64,000 nt of DNA from Legionella sp. PC997 (GTDB taxonomy: Bacteria > Pseudomonadota > Gammaproteobacteria > Legionellales > Legionellaceae). This document shows, piece after piece, positions 37,249 to 52,204 of this stretch; the stretch's first letter is position 1, and every line of letters begins with the position of its first letter. The notes beneath the pieces are model-generated. The model saw only the letters and a program-made list of their open reading frames with translations. It was not told the origin of the DNA and made no database searches. The stretch is taken from positions 3,686,083-3,750,082 of the forward strand of contig NZ_CP059576.1 of NCBI RefSeq assembly GCF_014109825.1, in the 5' to 3' direction. Both the position numbers and the translations under genes were made by a program.

Positions 37249-38442
37249 TTAATGCTTGGCTTCCCCATTATTTTTTGGTGGTGTTGTTTTCTCACGTGGC
37301 TCAACCTTATTACCAGGAGTCGCATTCTGCAGGCCTTCAATAATTACTCTGTCTTGAGCGGTAAGTCCCGTTGCAACCGCCCGCATTCCCTCTTCTACAC
37401 TACCTAATTTGACCCTTTTCGTGACCACAACATTGTTCTCATCCACAGTCAATATATAAGAGCCAATTTGGTCATAAAGGATTGCAGTATCCGGCACAGT
37501 TAATTGTTTTTTAGGTCTGGAGATTGCAACTCGCACTTGCACAAAAAGGCCAGGAACAAAAATGTACTCTTTATTTTGTAAAACAGCGCGAAGCTCCATA
37601 GTTCCTGTAGACGCGTTAAGGCCGGTATTAACGAAATCCAGCGTTGCCTTATACTTCGTTTTAGGATCATTTTGTAAGCTTACTTCTACTGGAATTTTAT
37701 TAATATCTTCCGGTTTAAACCCACGTGCGCGAGCCGCCGCGCGTAAGTTGATTAAATCAATCTCATTCAGATTAAAGTAAACATAGATGGGATTTATCTG
37801 CTCAATGGTGGCTAAATTAGTGGCTTCTCCATGTCCCACAAGGTTACCTATATCCACCAAATGCCGACCAATACGTCCATCAAATGGAGCCGAAATATGA
37901 GTATAACTATAATTAATGGCAGCATTTACTTCATCAGCTTCTGATTTATCCAATTCTGCAGCAATCTCGAGAGTTTTGGCGTACCATTTTTCAACTTCAT
38001 TTAGCGAAGTGGCATGCTCTTTGTACATACGCTGTTGGCGTGCATATTCGGATTTGTTGTATATAAGTGATGCTTTTGCTGCAGCAACAGTCGCTTTCGC
38101 AGCCCTAAGTTTTTCAAAATAGGGCTCGGGCTGAATTACAAAGAGCTCTTTGCCTTTTTTTACAAACGTACCATCTACAAACTCGATTGAATCAAGATAA
38201 CCTTCGACACGTGCAACCAAATTAACCGAGTTATAAGCTACAGTACTCCCGGTTTGGGTCACATATTCTGCCATTTCAGCAATGATGGGTTTTTGCACGA
38301 CAACGGCAGGTACCGGGATGGTCGGCGCATTGGTTTTGCCAAAAAAATGTGAAATCAAATAAATAAGAAGTAAAATAGCAACAACTATCCCGGCAATTTT
38401 GACTGACTTTGAATCTCTGTTAAAGTTCATACCCGATACCAT
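37249..38442 (-). CDS. RND membrane-fusion (adaptor) protein, AcrA-like
   Basis: 397 residues with an N-terminal transmembrane anchor (I-V-V-A-I-L-L-L-I-Y-L-I) rather than a lipobox. Core order: barrel-sandwich/lipoyl halves (V-A-R-V-E-G-Y-L-D ... A-P-F-D-G-R-I-G), the alpha-helical hairpin between them and the beta-barrel with G-L-F-V-Q-V-R-V. It links the inner-membrane permease to the outer-membrane channel in the periplasm. Starts at 38442 (GGAAAT upstream) or, less likely, 38430. Second gene of the operon, 57 bases before the permease. Confidence 0.92.
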   Translation of the reverse strand: MVSGMNFNRDSKSVKIAGIVVAILLLIYLISHFFGKTNAPTIPVPAVVVQKPIIAEMAEYVTQTGSTVAYNSVNLVARVEGYLDSIEFVDGTFVKKGKELFVIQPEPYFEKLRAAKATVAAAKASLIYNKSEYARQQRMYKEHATSLNEVEKWYAKTLEIAAELDKSEADEVNAAINYSYTHISAPFDGRIGRHLVDIGNLVGHGEATNLATIEQINPIYVYFNLNEIDLINLRAAARARGFKPEDINKIPVEVSLQNDPKTKYKATLDFVNTGLNASTGTMELRAVLQNKEYIFVPGLFVQVRVAISRPKKQLTVPDTAILYDQIGSYILTVDENNVVVTKRVKLGSVEEGMRAVATGLTAQDRVIIEGLQNATPGNKVEPREKTTPPKNNGEAKH

Positions 38443-38554
38443 TTTATTTAATTTCCTAATGTTCCCTTAAAATACCCTAACCCCTACATCCCTCTGCCGA
38501 TATGAGGAGAGAGAGACTTTTTGTTTGCTGCGTTTCGGTACATCGTTTAATCCT

Positions 38555-40111
38555 TTACCATTTAGGTAAATAAAGTTGCTTTATTTCATCTTTCTTCGAC
38601 CGCGGCGGCTCATGATTTTGCTGTTTAAGCAAAGTACCCCAGTTCGTGCGTGCGGCCATTTCAGCTTTTATTTGTTGGGGTACCACATCATTCGCACCGC
38701 GAATTTGCCAACCCCCACCCAGCGCACGATAAAGAGAAACCAACGCCAGTGGAATATTTGCCTGGGCATTAACAAGTGAGGTCTGGACGCTTAATTGTTG
38801 TTGCTCAGCATTTAAAACCGGGGTGAAGTCTACTTCACCATCAACATAGCGTATTATTGCCAGTCGTAATGTTTTAATCGCAGCATTATTTGCTTTGATT
38901 AACGCATGTTCTGTTTTTTTAGCTTCAATATAGGAAATAATACTATTTTGAACTTCTTGCTGTGCTTTGAGCACCAAATTAACGTAGCTTAATAAAGACT
39001 GCTGGAACACAGCATCTTGGGCGCGAACTGCGTTAGTAATTTGTCCGTAATTGAGTATTGGCCAGCTAAAAGTCGGGCCCGCTGTAACGGAATGATTTGC
39101 CCATTGAAATATATCTGACAATGAATTTTGACCAATATTATTAGAAGAAAAAACAAATGTTCCATTTAAGGCAAAGGATGGAAAAAGATTTGCTTTTGTA
39201 GCGCCAATTTTAGCCGATTGTGCAATGGCATCCATACGCGCTTGATAAATGTCTGGACGTCGTGCCAAGGTTTCGATAGGAATTCCAACAGCTACAGTTG
39301 AAGGCGCTTTGGGAATTCCTTTACTGTTTCTCAGTGCCCCATCAACACCGTTAGGCACCGTACCTAATAAAAGGGCCAAGGCATTTTTTTGTTGTTCTAA
39401 ATTATTTACTAGGGATGGCAGAGAGGCTTCAGTTTGTGAAAGCTCGGTCTGTGCTTGTTCCACATCAATGAGGTTGGTTTGGCCTGCATTATATCGAGCA
39501 CGAGCGATCTTTAATCCTTCTCTTTGTACCCTGATGTTCGCTTTCGTTACCTGGATTTGTTTCTCATAAGTACGAATTTGGATGTAGGTACTGGCAATAT
39601 CTGCGGTAAGCGTGACCAAGGCGTTATCATAGGCAGCAACCGAAGATAAAAATGTAGCATCATTGGCTTGAATTGCTCTTCGATATTTACCCCAAAAATC
39701 AATTTCCCAATTCGCAGAAAAACCTAATGATAGGGTTTCAAAAGATGAGGGCAAAACCGTTTGCAGCTCACCCCCACCAATCTCATAATAGGTAAAGTTA
39801 CCAATAGCTGCCTGTTGCTGCGGATATAGCTGACCTACCGATTGGGCCAATAGTGCTCGGGTTTGTAAAACTCTTACTCCAGCGCTTTGGAGGGTCAAAT
39901 TGTTATGATACCCTTGACAAATTAGAGAGGTCAGCACGGGATCATTAAAAACTTGCCACCATTTCGTGGTGGTAAAAGGGGCCTCTCTTACCGTTGCATC
40001 CTTTTTTGGCCAATGAGCAGCAACTGGTTTTATCGGCTCCTTATAATTAGGGCCAACCATAAAACAAGAGCTTAGTAACAGGCATGCAACAAAGGTAAAA
40101 ATTTTTAACAT
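38555..40111 (-). CDS. Outer-membrane efflux lipoprotein (OprM/NodT family)
   Basis: 518 residues. The lipobox L-L-S-S-C16 gives a lipid-anchored outer-membrane factor; M-V-G-P-N-Y-K-E-P follows, the conserved start of mature NodT proteins. Two repeated helical/beta-barrel halves include A-R-R-P-D-I-Y-Q-A (the conserved R-x-P-D-I) and A-R-Y-N-A-G-Q-T-N-L-I-D-V. Forms the trimeric exit channel of the RND pump. First gene of the three-gene operon; the 112-base spacing to the adaptor gene is ordinary. Confidence 0.93.
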   Translation of the reverse strand: MLKIFTFVACLLLSSCFMVGPNYKEPIKPVAAHWPKKDATVREAPFTTTKWWQVFNDPVLTSLICQGYHNNLTLQSAGVRVLQTRALLAQSVGQLYPQQQAAIGNFTYYEIGGGELQTVLPSSFETLSLGFSANWEIDFWGKYRRAIQANDATFLSSVAAYDNALVTLTADIASTYIQIRTYEKQIQVTKANIRVQREGLKIARARYNAGQTNLIDVEQAQTELSQTEASLPSLVNNLEQQKNALALLLGTVPNGVDGALRNSKGIPKAPSTVAVGIPIETLARRPDIYQARMDAIAQSAKIGATKANLFPSFALNGTFVFSSNNIGQNSLSDIFQWANHSVTAGPTFSWPILNYGQITNAVRAQDAVFQQSLLSYVNLVLKAQQEVQNSIISYIEAKKTEHALIKANNAAIKTLRLAIIRYVDGEVDFTPVLNAEQQQLSVQTSLVNAQANIPLALVSLYRALGGGWQIRGANDVVPQQIKAEMAARTNWGTLLKQQNHEPPRSKKDEIKQLYLPKW

Positions 40112-40307
40112 GGATACTCAGATTTCCCTATCTAAACTATTTTCCATTATTGGAAATGACATGAGCGTATTACTTCAAGCACTTTATCACTCCTATGAAT
40201 TATTTAATAGATCATTGGAGTAAATCCTGGGTTAAACGATGGGGTCCCTGTCATTAGGAATTCATAGCTTGGTGCAGCCCGCTGAACTCGGGATATTTTT
40301 TGGCGCT

Positions 40308-40335
40308 TATAACCTGGGTTTTGGCCCAGGTTATA
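40308..40335. terminator. Terminator hairpin after parC
   Basis: Perfect 11-bp stem (40308-40318 with 40325-40335, TTTTGG loop) lying just past the parC stop; it could act on both strands. Confidence 0.7.
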
Positions 40336-40348
40336 ATTCAATTCAGAA

Positions 40349-42601
40349 TTATTCTGAAGTATTGACTTGCAGGTGAGTCACATTTTGCAGACCACGTGGC
40401 AAGCGATTACCTCGTCGTCCGCGCTCTCCTTTATAATGTTCCAGATCGGCACCTTTCAATGTAAAATGACGCTTACCCGCATGCACGGTGAGTGAGTCCG
40501 CTGCGGAGAGCACTTGCAAATCAATGACATACTCTTCCCGTGATAATGCTTTAGCAGTAGGAATACTAATTAATTTATTTCCTTTTCCTCGAGATAACTC
40601 AGGTACCTCTTTTGCAGAAAAAATTAGTAAGCGGCCAACACTTGTGGCACAGGCAACAAACAACTCATCATGTTTAGGTAGGACGCGCGGTGGCAAAATA
40701 TGGCTGGATGCCGGTAATTTAATACAGGCTTTGCCGTTGCGATTTTTCACATAGAGATCGCCTATCTTAGCAATAAACCCGTATCCCGCATCACAAGCTA
40801 ATAACACCAACTGTTCCGCTTCGCCACCAACTACCGCTTCAAACAGGGCACCTTCAGCAGGATTAAGCTTCCCGGTCAAAGGCTCACCCTGCCCTCGAGC
40901 GGAGGGCAAAACATGACCCGGCAAAGAATAAACTTTGCCCTCGCTATCGAAAAAGAGGATTTGTTGATTTGAGCGCCCCATGGCTTGAGCCTTAAACTCA
41001 TCCCCCGCTTTATAACTTAGCTCACTTCCGATTACATCATAACCTTTAGCTGCTCTTATCCAACCTTTTTTAGAGAGCACTACTGTAATGGGCTCATTAG
41101 GTAAGATGTCCTCTTCTTTTAATGCTTGTGATTCTTGGCGTACTATAATTGGTGAACGCCGCGCATCACCAAACTCATCTCTGTCTCTAATAATCTCTTC
41201 TTTAATCAAGGTTTTTAATCGTTGCTCTGAGGCTAGGATGTTTTGCAGATAATCGCGTTCAGCACAAAGTTCATTCAGCTCACCGCGTATTTTTATCTCT
41301 TCCAGCTTTGCTAAATGACGCAACTTCATCTCTAAAATCGCTTCAGCCTGACGATCACTAAGATTAAAACGAGCCATTAATCCTTGTTTAGGATGCTCAT
41401 GTTCACGAATGATGGCAATAACTTCATCGATATTTAGATAAGCAATTAGTAAGCCTTCAAGCACATGTATGCGATCGAGCACTTTTGCCAAACGATACTC
41501 CAAGCGTCGTCTCACTACGGTTAATCGATAAGCCAACCATTCGTTCAGGATATCTAGTAAATTTTTTACCCTGGGTCTGCCATCGAGTCCTATCATATTA
41601 AAATTAACTCGATAACTGCGTTCCAAATCTGTGGTTGCAAATAAATGAGACATCAATCCTTCGGCATCGACTCGATTTGAACGCGGGATAATAACCAGTC
41701 GCGTAGGATGTTCATGATCGGACTCATCACGTAAATCCTCAACCATAGGAAGTTTTTTCTGTTGCATCTGTAACGCAATTTGCTCGATTACTTTCGCACC
41801 CGATACCTGATAGGGTAACGCAGTGATGACAATATTTTGCTTTTCCTGACTATAAACAGCCCGCATTTTAATTGAACCATTACCTGTCTCGTACATGTTC
41901 GCTATGGCTTCGGTCGGAGTTATTATTTCAGCTTCTGTTGGAAAATCTGGACCCTTGATATATTGACTGATTGCGTTTAAATCGGCTTGAGGATTATCCA
42001 AAAGATGGATGCAGGCATTAGCCACTTCGGTCAAGTTATGGGGCAGAATATCTGAAGCCATCCCCACAGCAATTCCGGTTGCACCATTCAATAATATATT
42101 AGGTAAGCGTGCTGGTAATAATGAGGGTTCTTGTAAAGTTCCATCAAAATTATCAGTCCAATCCACAGTACCTTGTAATAACTCTGAAAGTAAAATTTCC
42201 GCATAAGGCGATAAGCGAGCTTCCGTATAACGCATGGCGGCAAATGATTTTGGATCATCAGGGGATCCCCAGTTGCCTTGACCATCCACAAAGGGATATC
42301 GGTACGAAAAGGGTTGGGCCATGAGTACCATGGCTTCATAACAGGCACTATCACCATGAGGATGAAACTTACCTAGCACATCCCCGACCGTACGCGCTGA
42401 TTTTTTATATTTGGCAGTTGCCTTCAAACCCAGTTCAGACATTGCATAAATAATACGTCGTTGAACAGGCTTTAATCCGTCTGCAATATGGGGTAAGGCC
42501 CTATCCAAAATGACGTACATTGAATAGTCTAGGTAAGCCTTTTCTGTAAATTCAGTTAATGCTTTGCGTTCTGTTACTTCATTCATTGTTTTTTTATTCA
42601 T
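40349..42601 (-). CDS. parC: DNA topoisomerase IV subunit A
   Basis: 750 residues, the normal ParC length. It decatenates daughter chromosomes with ParE. The N-terminal breakage-reunion domain has the catalytic Tyr125 in A-A-M-R-Y-T-E; the quinolone-determining region [10 protein letters not shown] is intact, with the usual Ser (85) and Glu (89) corresponding to the susceptible state at those positions. The shorter C-terminal domain (about 250 residues, bladed beta) and the ParC-like G-L-N-x-V-T ending separate it from GyrA. The upstream region carries three DnaA boxes. parE is not in the window. Confidence 0.95.
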   Translation of the reverse strand: MNKKTMNEVTERKALTEFTEKAYLDYSMYVILDRALPHIADGLKPVQRRIIYAMSELGLKATAKYKKSARTVGDVLGKFHPHGDSACYEAMVLMAQPFSYRYPFVDGQGNWGSPDDPKSFAAMRYTEARLSPYAEILLSELLQGTVDWTDNFDGTLQEPSLLPARLPNILLNGATGIAVGMASDILPHNLTEVANACIHLLDNPQADLNAISQYIKGPDFPTEAEIITPTEAIANMYETGNGSIKMRAVYSQEKQNIVITALPYQVSGAKVIEQIALQMQQKKLPMVEDLRDESDHEHPTRLVIIPRSNRVDAEGLMSHLFATTDLERSYRVNFNMIGLDGRPRVKNLLDILNEWLAYRLTVVRRRLEYRLAKVLDRIHVLEGLLIAYLNIDEVIAIIREHEHPKQGLMARFNLSDRQAEAILEMKLRHLAKLEEIKIRGELNELCAERDYLQNILASEQRLKTLIKEEIIRDRDEFGDARRSPIIVRQESQALKEEDILPNEPITVVLSKKGWIRAAKGYDVIGSELSYKAGDEFKAQAMGRSNQQILFFDSEGKVYSLPGHVLPSARGQGEPLTGKLNPAEGALFEAVVGGEAEQLVLLACDAGYGFIAKIGDLYVKNRNGKACIKLPASSHILPPRVLPKHDELFVACATSVGRLLIFSAKEVPELSRGKGNKLISIPTAKALSREEYVIDLQVLSAADSLTVHAGKRHFTLKGADLEHYKGERGRRGNRLPRGLQNVTHLQVNTSE

Positions 42602-42941
42602 GGGATTAATAATTACTATTTAACCATCGTGATGCTCTATTGGAAAGTAATTTTATCAAACTCTGGTTAGTGCATATATAGAAAGAGCTTATAAATTGTG
42701 AATAACTTTGTGTGTACGTTCATAATTATTGGGAGTAAATTTATAAGTTATTGAAATTTAATGTATTTTAAAATATGCTTTTTTTCATATCATTTTTATC
42801 CTGTGGATAACTTTGTGTATTACAAAAAAATATAAGATCAAGTGGTTGTAAATTAAAAGAAATCATACTCTTTTTTTATTCACAATTTTCTCTGCCCGGT
42901 CAATTTAATTGATAATGATATATAATTGAATAAAGGGGAAA
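42602..42941. promoter_or_regulatory. Divergent region with a three-box DnaA cluster
   Basis: The 340-base gap between parC and the diguanylate cyclase gene holds three perfect TTATNCACA boxes: 42697-42705 (reverse), 42802-42810 (reverse) and 42876-42884 (forward). The first two extend as direct repeats, TGTGRATAACTTTGTGT, 105 bases apart. The region is strongly AT-rich. DnaA binding here is predicted; a regulatory, titration or replication-linked role is inference. Confidence 0.7.
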
Positions 42942-45155
42942 ATGGAATTGACCTATATGAATAACAGCAAAAAGCAAAATCAGAACTCGCTATTTGCCAA
43001 TACGGATTCTCAATTTAGCAAAGTCTTGCTTTATTTTATTTTTATACCGGCCCTTATACTTGTAATAATGGATGGCATTTTTGCCTATCGTCAATCCAAC
43101 AAACTGGTCGAAGCGAACCGTTGGGTAACCCATACTTATGAAGTGATTCATACTACAGATGAAATACTCTATGCCATAGTCAGCATTAATTCGCAGCAAA
43201 GAGGCTATCTTATCTCAGGTGATAATCAGTTTATAATGAATATGGATAAGATAAAAACCGGCTTCAAATCAAATTTCGATAACTTGCTTGAATTAACCAA
43301 GGATAACCCCTCCCAAGCAGAACGCGTCACGCGTTTTAGAGATTTAACCAACCAACGACTTAGTCAATTAAATCAAACCATTCAATTAAAGATGAATAAT
43401 CAGTTAAATACACAAGAGGGTATCGATTTTTTCCGACAAGAAGTTGATCTTTCCAATCAAATTAAGGGCTTAGGTCAAGAAATTAAATCGGTTGAATTAG
43501 TCCTGCTCAAGGGAAGAAATGATATGGTGTTGAACGATACCCAACTGGCAAACCTAATCAATATAGTTGGTGGTATTATTAGCATATTCGGGTTAATTTT
43601 AGTATTCATCCTGGCCAACAAAGAGCTTGACCGAAGCCTCAAGGCAGAACGCGACCGAAAAAATGTGGAAACGCGCTTAAGGAGTATTCTAGAAAGCGCC
43701 ACAGACATGATAGCAGCCGTGGATAACAATTGCCGCTACATTATTTTTAATGAAGCTTATCAACGCGAATTTAAACGTTTATTTGGTAAGTCTATTGCTG
43801 TAGGGATGAGTTTGGAGGAAGCATTTGCCGAGAGTCCGAGCTCAAAAAATAAATTAATTGAGGCCTGGAAGGAGTCACTACAAGGAGAAGAAGTTGTTAA
43901 AAATATTGAGGTGGAACTTCAAAAAAAGCGGGTGATCTATGAAATTACATCCAGTTTAATTAGCGATGAAAAAAACGTGATTAGTGGCACAATGCATATT
44001 ATCCGCAACATTACCAAGCAACTTGAAGAACAACTTGCTCTTAAAGACTCTTATGAAAAACTCAACGCCGGAATGCAAGCTCTACAAGATAAAAACGAAC
44101 AAATTACGCTGCTTGTCGAGATGAGCGATATAATGCTCGCGTGCAACTCTCAAAATGAATTAAGTAATGTTATGACCAAATATTGCCAGCGAATGTTGCA
44201 TTTTGCCAGTGGTTATTTGTATGTGATGCATCCCTCAAAAAACTATCTTGAACTCGCAACAACTTGGGGCGAGCCAAATACTCAAGAAGCTACTTTCACT
44301 CCCGAACAATGTTGGGCCCTGCGTTTGGGGAGAATTCATCATGTGCGGTCAAACCACCATGAATTAATTTGCAATCACGTAAACATTACCAAAGAACAAA
44401 ACTCAACATACATCTGTGTGCCATTAATGGCACAAAATGATATTTATGGTTTGTTGTACTTAGAAATTGTAGAAGAAACCCCAATTGCATTTTCTGAAAG
44501 TCAGCGTCTTTTAATTACTGCGTTTGCCGAGTTAACTGCACTAGCCTTTGCTAATGTACGTTTAAGGGAGAATCTCCGATATCAATCCATGCGTGATCCT
44601 TTAACCGGTTTATATAACCGACGTTATTTAGAGGATTTTCTTTTAAAACAAATTCACCAATCAGAGCGCACTAAAGTGCCACTCGCTGTATTGATGTTAG
44701 ATTTAGATCACTTCAAAAAAATAAATGACACTTATGGGCATGATGCGGGTGATGCCGCCCTAAAAGAACTAGGAAAAGTGTTACAAGATGATATTCGTAT
44801 AGGGGATATTGCTGCACGTTATGGTGGGGAAGAATTTATAGTTGTCTTTTATGACACCAATGCCGATATGATTAAAACCCGTGCTGAGAGCATAAGGCAT
44901 TCAGTTTCGCGAATACAAATAAAATATGGAGCGCAACACGTAGGTCCAATAACAATTTCTATTGGTATATCTGTATTTCCTAATAATGGGCGTACCCCAG
45001 AGGAATTAATCGAGTCAGCTGACAAAGCTTTATATTTTGCGAAAGCAAACGGCAGAAATCAGGTTATTTTATATTCAGAAATTGGCACTAAAAAATTTCC
45101 AACTCCTGAAAAAAAGAATGGGGAGAACAAAACAGATAATCGAAGATTAATGTAA
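42942..45155 (+). CDS. Membrane diguanylate cyclase, CHASE3-PAS-GAF-GGDEF
   Basis: 737 residues, AAAGGGGAAA upstream of the ATG (a second ATG at 42957 is possible). Order: TM1 (about 25-45), periplasmic CHASE3 domain with S-I-N-S-Q-Q-R-G-Y-L-I-S-G (about 55-200), TM2 (about 205-228), a PAS fold (about 245-370), a linker helix, a GAF domain (about 395-545) and the GGDEF domain. The active site is R-Y-G-G-E-E-F and a product-inhibition I-site R-I-G-D lies five residues before it, so both catalysis and c-di-GMP feedback are predicted. In Legionella such enzymes tune virulence and biofilm traits. No adjacent EAL or PilZ gene. Confidence 0.93.
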   Translation: MELTYMNNSKKQNQNSLFANTDSQFSKVLLYFIFIPALILVIMDGIFAYRQSNKLVEANRWVTHTYEVIHTTDEILYAIVSINSQQRGYLISGDNQFIMNMDKIKTGFKSNFDNLLELTKDNPSQAERVTRFRDLTNQRLSQLNQTIQLKMNNQLNTQEGIDFFRQEVDLSNQIKGLGQEIKSVELVLLKGRNDMVLNDTQLANLINIVGGIISIFGLILVFILANKELDRSLKAERDRKNVETRLRSILESATDMIAAVDNNCRYIIFNEAYQREFKRLFGKSIAVGMSLEEAFAESPSSKNKLIEAWKESLQGEEVVKNIEVELQKKRVIYEITSSLISDEKNVISGTMHIIRNITKQLEEQLALKDSYEKLNAGMQALQDKNEQITLLVEMSDIMLACNSQNELSNVMTKYCQRMLHFASGYLYVMHPSKNYLELATTWGEPNTQEATFTPEQCWALRLGRIHHVRSNHHELICNHVNITKEQNSTYICVPLMAQNDIYGLLYLEIVEETPIAFSESQRLLITAFAELTALAFANVRLRENLRYQSMRDPLTGLYNRRYLEDFLLKQIHQSERTKVPLAVLMLDLDHFKKINDTYGHDAGDAALKELGKVLQDDIRIGDIAARYGGEEFIVVFYDTNADMIKTRAESIRHSVSRIQIKYGAQHVGPITISIGISVFPNNGRTPEELIESADKALYFAKANGRNQVILYSEIGTKKFPTPEKKNGENKTDNRRLM

Positions 45156-45209
45156 TTTGGTTAAATTCCCAATTTATGAATGAAAAGAAGAAAAACCATG
45201 GTGAATTGG

Positions 45210-45245
45210 AGCCTCTTTAATAAAAAGTATAAAACAAAAGAGGCT
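45210..45245. terminator. Terminator hairpin after the atp operon
   Basis: AGCCTCTTT pairs with AAAGAGGCT (45210-45218 with 45237-45245, 18-base AT loop), between the cyclase gene and atpC, which converge here. Confidence 0.65.
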
Positions 45246-45265
45246 ACAAAATTGGAACTACATAA

Positions 45266-45688
45266 CTATTTAACTATTTTTCTAACTTTTTGAATAGCTC
45301 GAATTTGTGCAACAGCACGAGCTAATTCTGCAGCAGCTACGGAATAATCCATTTCACCGCCTTTGCTTGACATTGCAGCTTCGGCTTGCGCTTTAGCAGC
45401 AAGAACAGCAGCTTCATCAAGATGATCAGCACGCTCAACCACATCGGCAAGAACAGTCACACAGTTGGGTTGTATTTCCAGCATTCCACCTTGAACATAG
45501 TAAATTTCTTGGTGACCACCAGGCAAGGTAACTCGTACCTCACCTGGCTTTAGAACTGTAAGCAAAGGTGCATGACCGGCTGTAATACCTATTTCGCCTA
45601 ATTCTCCGGTGGCAACTACCATTTCTACTACACCAGAGAATATTTCATGTTCAGCACTAACAATGTCTAAGTGCGTTGTTCTAGTCAT
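45266..45688 (-). CDS. atpC: ATP synthase epsilon subunit
   Basis: 140 residues. N-terminal beta sandwich (L-D-I-V-S-A-E ... G-E-L-G-I-T-A-G-H-A-P-L-L-T) and C-terminal helical hairpin (A-A-E-L-A-R-A-V-A-Q-I-R). Part of the central stalk, coupling rotor to F1 and inhibiting ATP hydrolysis. Last gene of the operon, 11 bases after atpD. Confidence 0.97.
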   Translation of the reverse strand: MTRTTHLDIVSAEHEIFSGVVEMVVATGELGEIGITAGHAPLLTVLKPGEVRVTLPGGHQEIYYVQGGMLEIQPNCVTVLADVVERADHLDEAAVLAAKAQAEAAMSSKGGEMDYSVAAAELARAVAQIRAIQKVRKIVK

Positions 45689-45699
45689 ATTTGCCTACC

Positions 45700-47954
<2,255 letters not shown>

Positions 47955-47978
47955 AATATCACTTCGCCTTAAATTGAC

Positions 47979-49532
47979 TTACCAACTTGCTGTACGTTTA
48001 AAGTCCTCTACAGCTTTTTTCAATTTTGCTTCAATGTCATTATCGTAAGCGCCCGCTTCACTGATCAGCTGTAGTAGATCGGGATGCGAGGAACGCATAT
48101 AGTCATGTAATGACGCTTCAAACGCAGCAACTTCACTTACAGGTACATCATCCAAGTAACCTTTTTCAACAACAAACAATGCAGTTCCCATTTCAGCAAC
48201 AGATAATGGCGAATATTGTTTTTGTTTCATCAACTCAGTAATTCGCTGACCGCGCTCTAACTGCTTACGAGTTGCATCGTCTAGATCTGAAGCAAATTGA
48301 GAGAACGCTTCCAATTCACGGAATTGAGCTAGTGCTAAACGTGTTCCACCGCCCAGCTTTTTCATAATTTTGGTTTGAGCAGCACCACCAACACGTGATA
48401 CAGAAAGACCGGAGTTAATTGCGGGTCTTACGCCTGAGTTAAATAAATCAACATCAAGGAAGATCTGACCGTCGGTAATTGAAATAACGTTTGTAGGAAC
48501 GAATGCAGATACGTCACCGGCTTGGGTCTCAATAATTGGCAATGCAGTCAATGATCCTGTTTTTCCTTTAACTTCACCATTTGTTAATTTTTCTACTTCA
48601 TCAGCATTAATTCGTGCAGCTCGCTCTAACAAACGTGAGTGCAAATAGAAAATATCACCAGGATATGCTTCACGACCAGGTGGTCTTCTTAACAACAAGG
48701 AAATTTGTCGATAAGCCCATGCCTGTTTGGTTAAGTCATCGTATACAATCAATGCATCTTCACCGCGCTCCATGAAGTACTCACCCATGGTGCATCCAGC
48801 ATAAGGTGCGATGAATTGTAATGCAGCTGAATCAGACGCACCCGCAACGACTACAATGGTGTGCTCTAATGCGCCGTGCTCTTCAAGCTTACGTACTATT
48901 GCTGCCACAGATGAAGCTTTTTGGCCTACTGCTACATAAACACACTTAACGCCAGTGCCTTTCTGATTAATGATTGCATCAATTGCGATTGCAGTTTTCC
49001 CTGTTTGGCGGTCACCAATAATGAGCTCTCGTTGTCCACGACCAACGGGGATCATTGCGTCAATCGCTTTTAATCCGGTTTGTACGGGTTGGTCTACAGA
49101 TTTACGTGCAATAACGCCTGGAGCTACTTTTTCAATAGGGGCCATTCCTGATGCATCGATAGGACCTTTACCATCAATTGGATTTCCTAATGCATCAACA
49201 ACACGACCTAAAAGTCCTTTACCCACTGGAACTTCAAGAATACGTCCAGTACATTTGCCTTTCTGGCCTTCAGCTAAAGTAGAATAATCACCAAGAACAA
49301 CCGCGCCTACCGAGTCTCTTTCAAGGTTGAGAGCCAGACCAAAAATTCCGCCTTGGAATTCAATCATTTCCCCAGCCATTGCATCCTCAAGGCCATGCAA
49401 GCTCACAACACCGTCTTTCAAACTGACAATAGTACCTTCATTACGTGATTCAGATACTACACTAAAGTGTTCTATTTTCTTTCTGATTAATTCACTGATT
49501 TCAGAAGGATTTAACGCTACTTGTTCTGACAT
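47979..49532 (-). CDS. atpA: ATP synthase F1 alpha subunit
   Basis: 517 residues. Walker [10 protein letters not shown], the [15 protein letters not shown] loop and the [10 protein letters not shown] motif. Non-catalytic nucleotide-binding subunit alternating with beta. Standard length and position. Confidence 0.98.
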   Translation of the reverse strand: MSEQVALNPSEISELIRKKIEHFSVVSESRNEGTIVSLKDGVVSLHGLEDAMAGEMIEFQGGIFGLALNLERDSVGAVVLGDYSTLAEGQKGKCTGRILEVPVGKGLLGRVVDALGNPIDGKGPIDASGMAPIEKVAPGVIARKSVDQPVQTGLKAIDAMIPVGRGQRELIIGDRQTGKTAIAIDAIINQKGTGVKCVYVAVGQKASSVAAIVRKLEEHGALEHTIVVVAGASDSAALQFIAPYAGCTMGEYFMERGEDALIVYDDLTKQAWAYRQISLLLRRPPGREAYPGDIFYLHSRLLERAARINADEVEKLTNGEVKGKTGSLTALPIIETQAGDVSAFVPTNVISITDGQIFLDVDLFNSGVRPAINSGLSVSRVGGAAQTKIMKKLGGGTRLALAQFRELEAFSQFASDLDDATRKQLERGQRITELMKQKQYSPLSVAEMGTALFVVEKGYLDDVPVSEVAAFEASLHDYMRSSHPDLLQLISEAGAYDNDIEAKLKKAVEDFKRTASW

Positions 49533-49549
49533 GGAAACTATCCTCTAAA

Positions 49550-50092
49550 TTATGCGGCCAATTCTGTACTGAGCTTATTAAGCTTGCCACGAACTGAACC
49601 ATCTATAACTAAATCGCCCGCTCGAATTATTGCTCCACCAAGCAAGGAAGGATCAATACTGATTTTTAACGAGACCTTGCGCTGTAAGCGCTGACTTAAT
49701 GATTCGATTAAGCGCTGTTGTTGCGCATTTGATAAATCAGAATAACTGCTAACATCAACACACAGAGTTTTTTCTTGCTCTGCACGATGTGCTTCATAGA
49801 GTGCACAGATATCTGGAAGCAATAACAATCTTTTATTTGTAGCCAATAAAGTAATTAAATTGTTTAATGGCGTATTTTCATTTGATTTTACATTGATTGC
49901 TGAACACAACAACTCGATATGCTGCGCTACCGTTGTTCCTGGATTAGCAATAAACTTCTCCGCTTCAGGCATCAGCACAGCTTGTGCAAGATTTCGCAAA
50001 TGTGCTGACCACTCAGCTAATTTTTTTTCCCCTAAAGCATATTCAAATATGGCTTTAGCATAGGGTCTGGCTATGGTGGTACTATCAGACAT
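49550..50092 (-). CDS. atpH: ATP synthase delta subunit
   Basis: 180 residues. Helical N-terminal domain with [11 protein letters not shown] and C-terminal part [20 protein letters not shown]. Part of the peripheral stalk (OSCP homologue), linking F1 to the b dimer. Starts one base after the atpF stop. Confidence 0.96.
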   Translation of the reverse strand: MSDSTTIARPYAKAIFEYALGEKKLAEWSAHLRNLAQAVLMPEAEKFIANPGTTVAQHIELLCSAINVKSNENTPLNNLITLLATNKRLLLLPDICALYEAHRAEQEKTLCVDVSSYSDLSNAQQQRLIESLSQRLQRKVSLKISIDPSLLGGAIIRAGDLVIDGSVRGKLNKLSTELAA

Positions 50093-50093
50093 T

Positions 50094-50564
50094 TTAAATC
50101 TCTTCTATCAAGTTATCTAACAAAGCAGTATTTGCTTTAGCATCAATTTCGCGCTTCAAAATTTTCTCAGCACCACTTATTGCTAAGTTTGCAACCTGTT
50201 TACGCAGTTCATCTTTAGCATGATTGACTTGTTGCAGTAATTGCTCTTGTGCCAATTTCACTTGCATTTGCGCTTCATGTTTTGCAGCTTCTTTTGCTTC
50301 TTCGATGATTTGCGCAGCACGTTTATTAGCTTTTTCAATGATGTCGGCTGATTGAACTTTAGCTTGTTTCAATTCATCTTTTACACGATGTTGTGCCAGT
50401 TCCAACTCTTTTCGACCACGCTCAGCAGCTGCTAACCCATCTGCAATTTTGTCTTGTCGCTCTTCCATTGCTTTTGCTAATGGAGGCCATACTAATTTCA
50501 TGGTAAACAAAACAAACGCTGCAAAAACGAGCATTTGTACAATTAATGTTAAATTAATTTCCAC
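50094..50564 (-). CDS. atpF: ATP synthase Fo subunit b
   Basis: 156 residues. One N-terminal TM segment ([15 protein letters not shown]), P-P-L-x-K-A-M-E-E-R and a long charged helix rich in Lys, Glu and Ala. Forms the peripheral stator stalk. Located between atpE and atpH. Confidence 0.97.
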   Translation of the reverse strand: MEINLTLIVQMLVFAAFVLFTMKLVWPPLAKAMEERQDKIADGLAAAERGRKELELAQHRVKDELKQAKVQSADIIEKANKRAAQIIEEAKEAAKHEAQMQVKLAQEQLLQQVNHAKDELRKQVANLAISGAEKILKREIDAKANTALLDNLIEEI

Positions 50565-50615
50565 CGTTTAATCTCCTGTAACAATTAGGGCGCCTGGCGC
50601 CCTGATCATGTGTTA

Positions 50616-50918
<303 letters not shown>

Positions 50919-50927
50919 TTAAATCGG

Positions 50928-52149
<1,222 letters not shown>

Positions 52150-52175
52150 ATATTCACCTAAGTTTCACCGCGCGA

Positions 52176-52204
52176 ATTATAAAGCAACCCACAGGAATAA
52201 TCAA
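52176..52204 (-). promoter_or_regulatory. Sigma70 promoter of the atp operon
   Basis: On the minus strand TTGATT, a 17-base spacer and a perfect TATAAT (-10 at 52176-52181), 27 bases before the atpI GTG. Only the -35 departs from consensus. It fits constitutive expression of the whole nine-gene operon. Confidence 0.75.
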
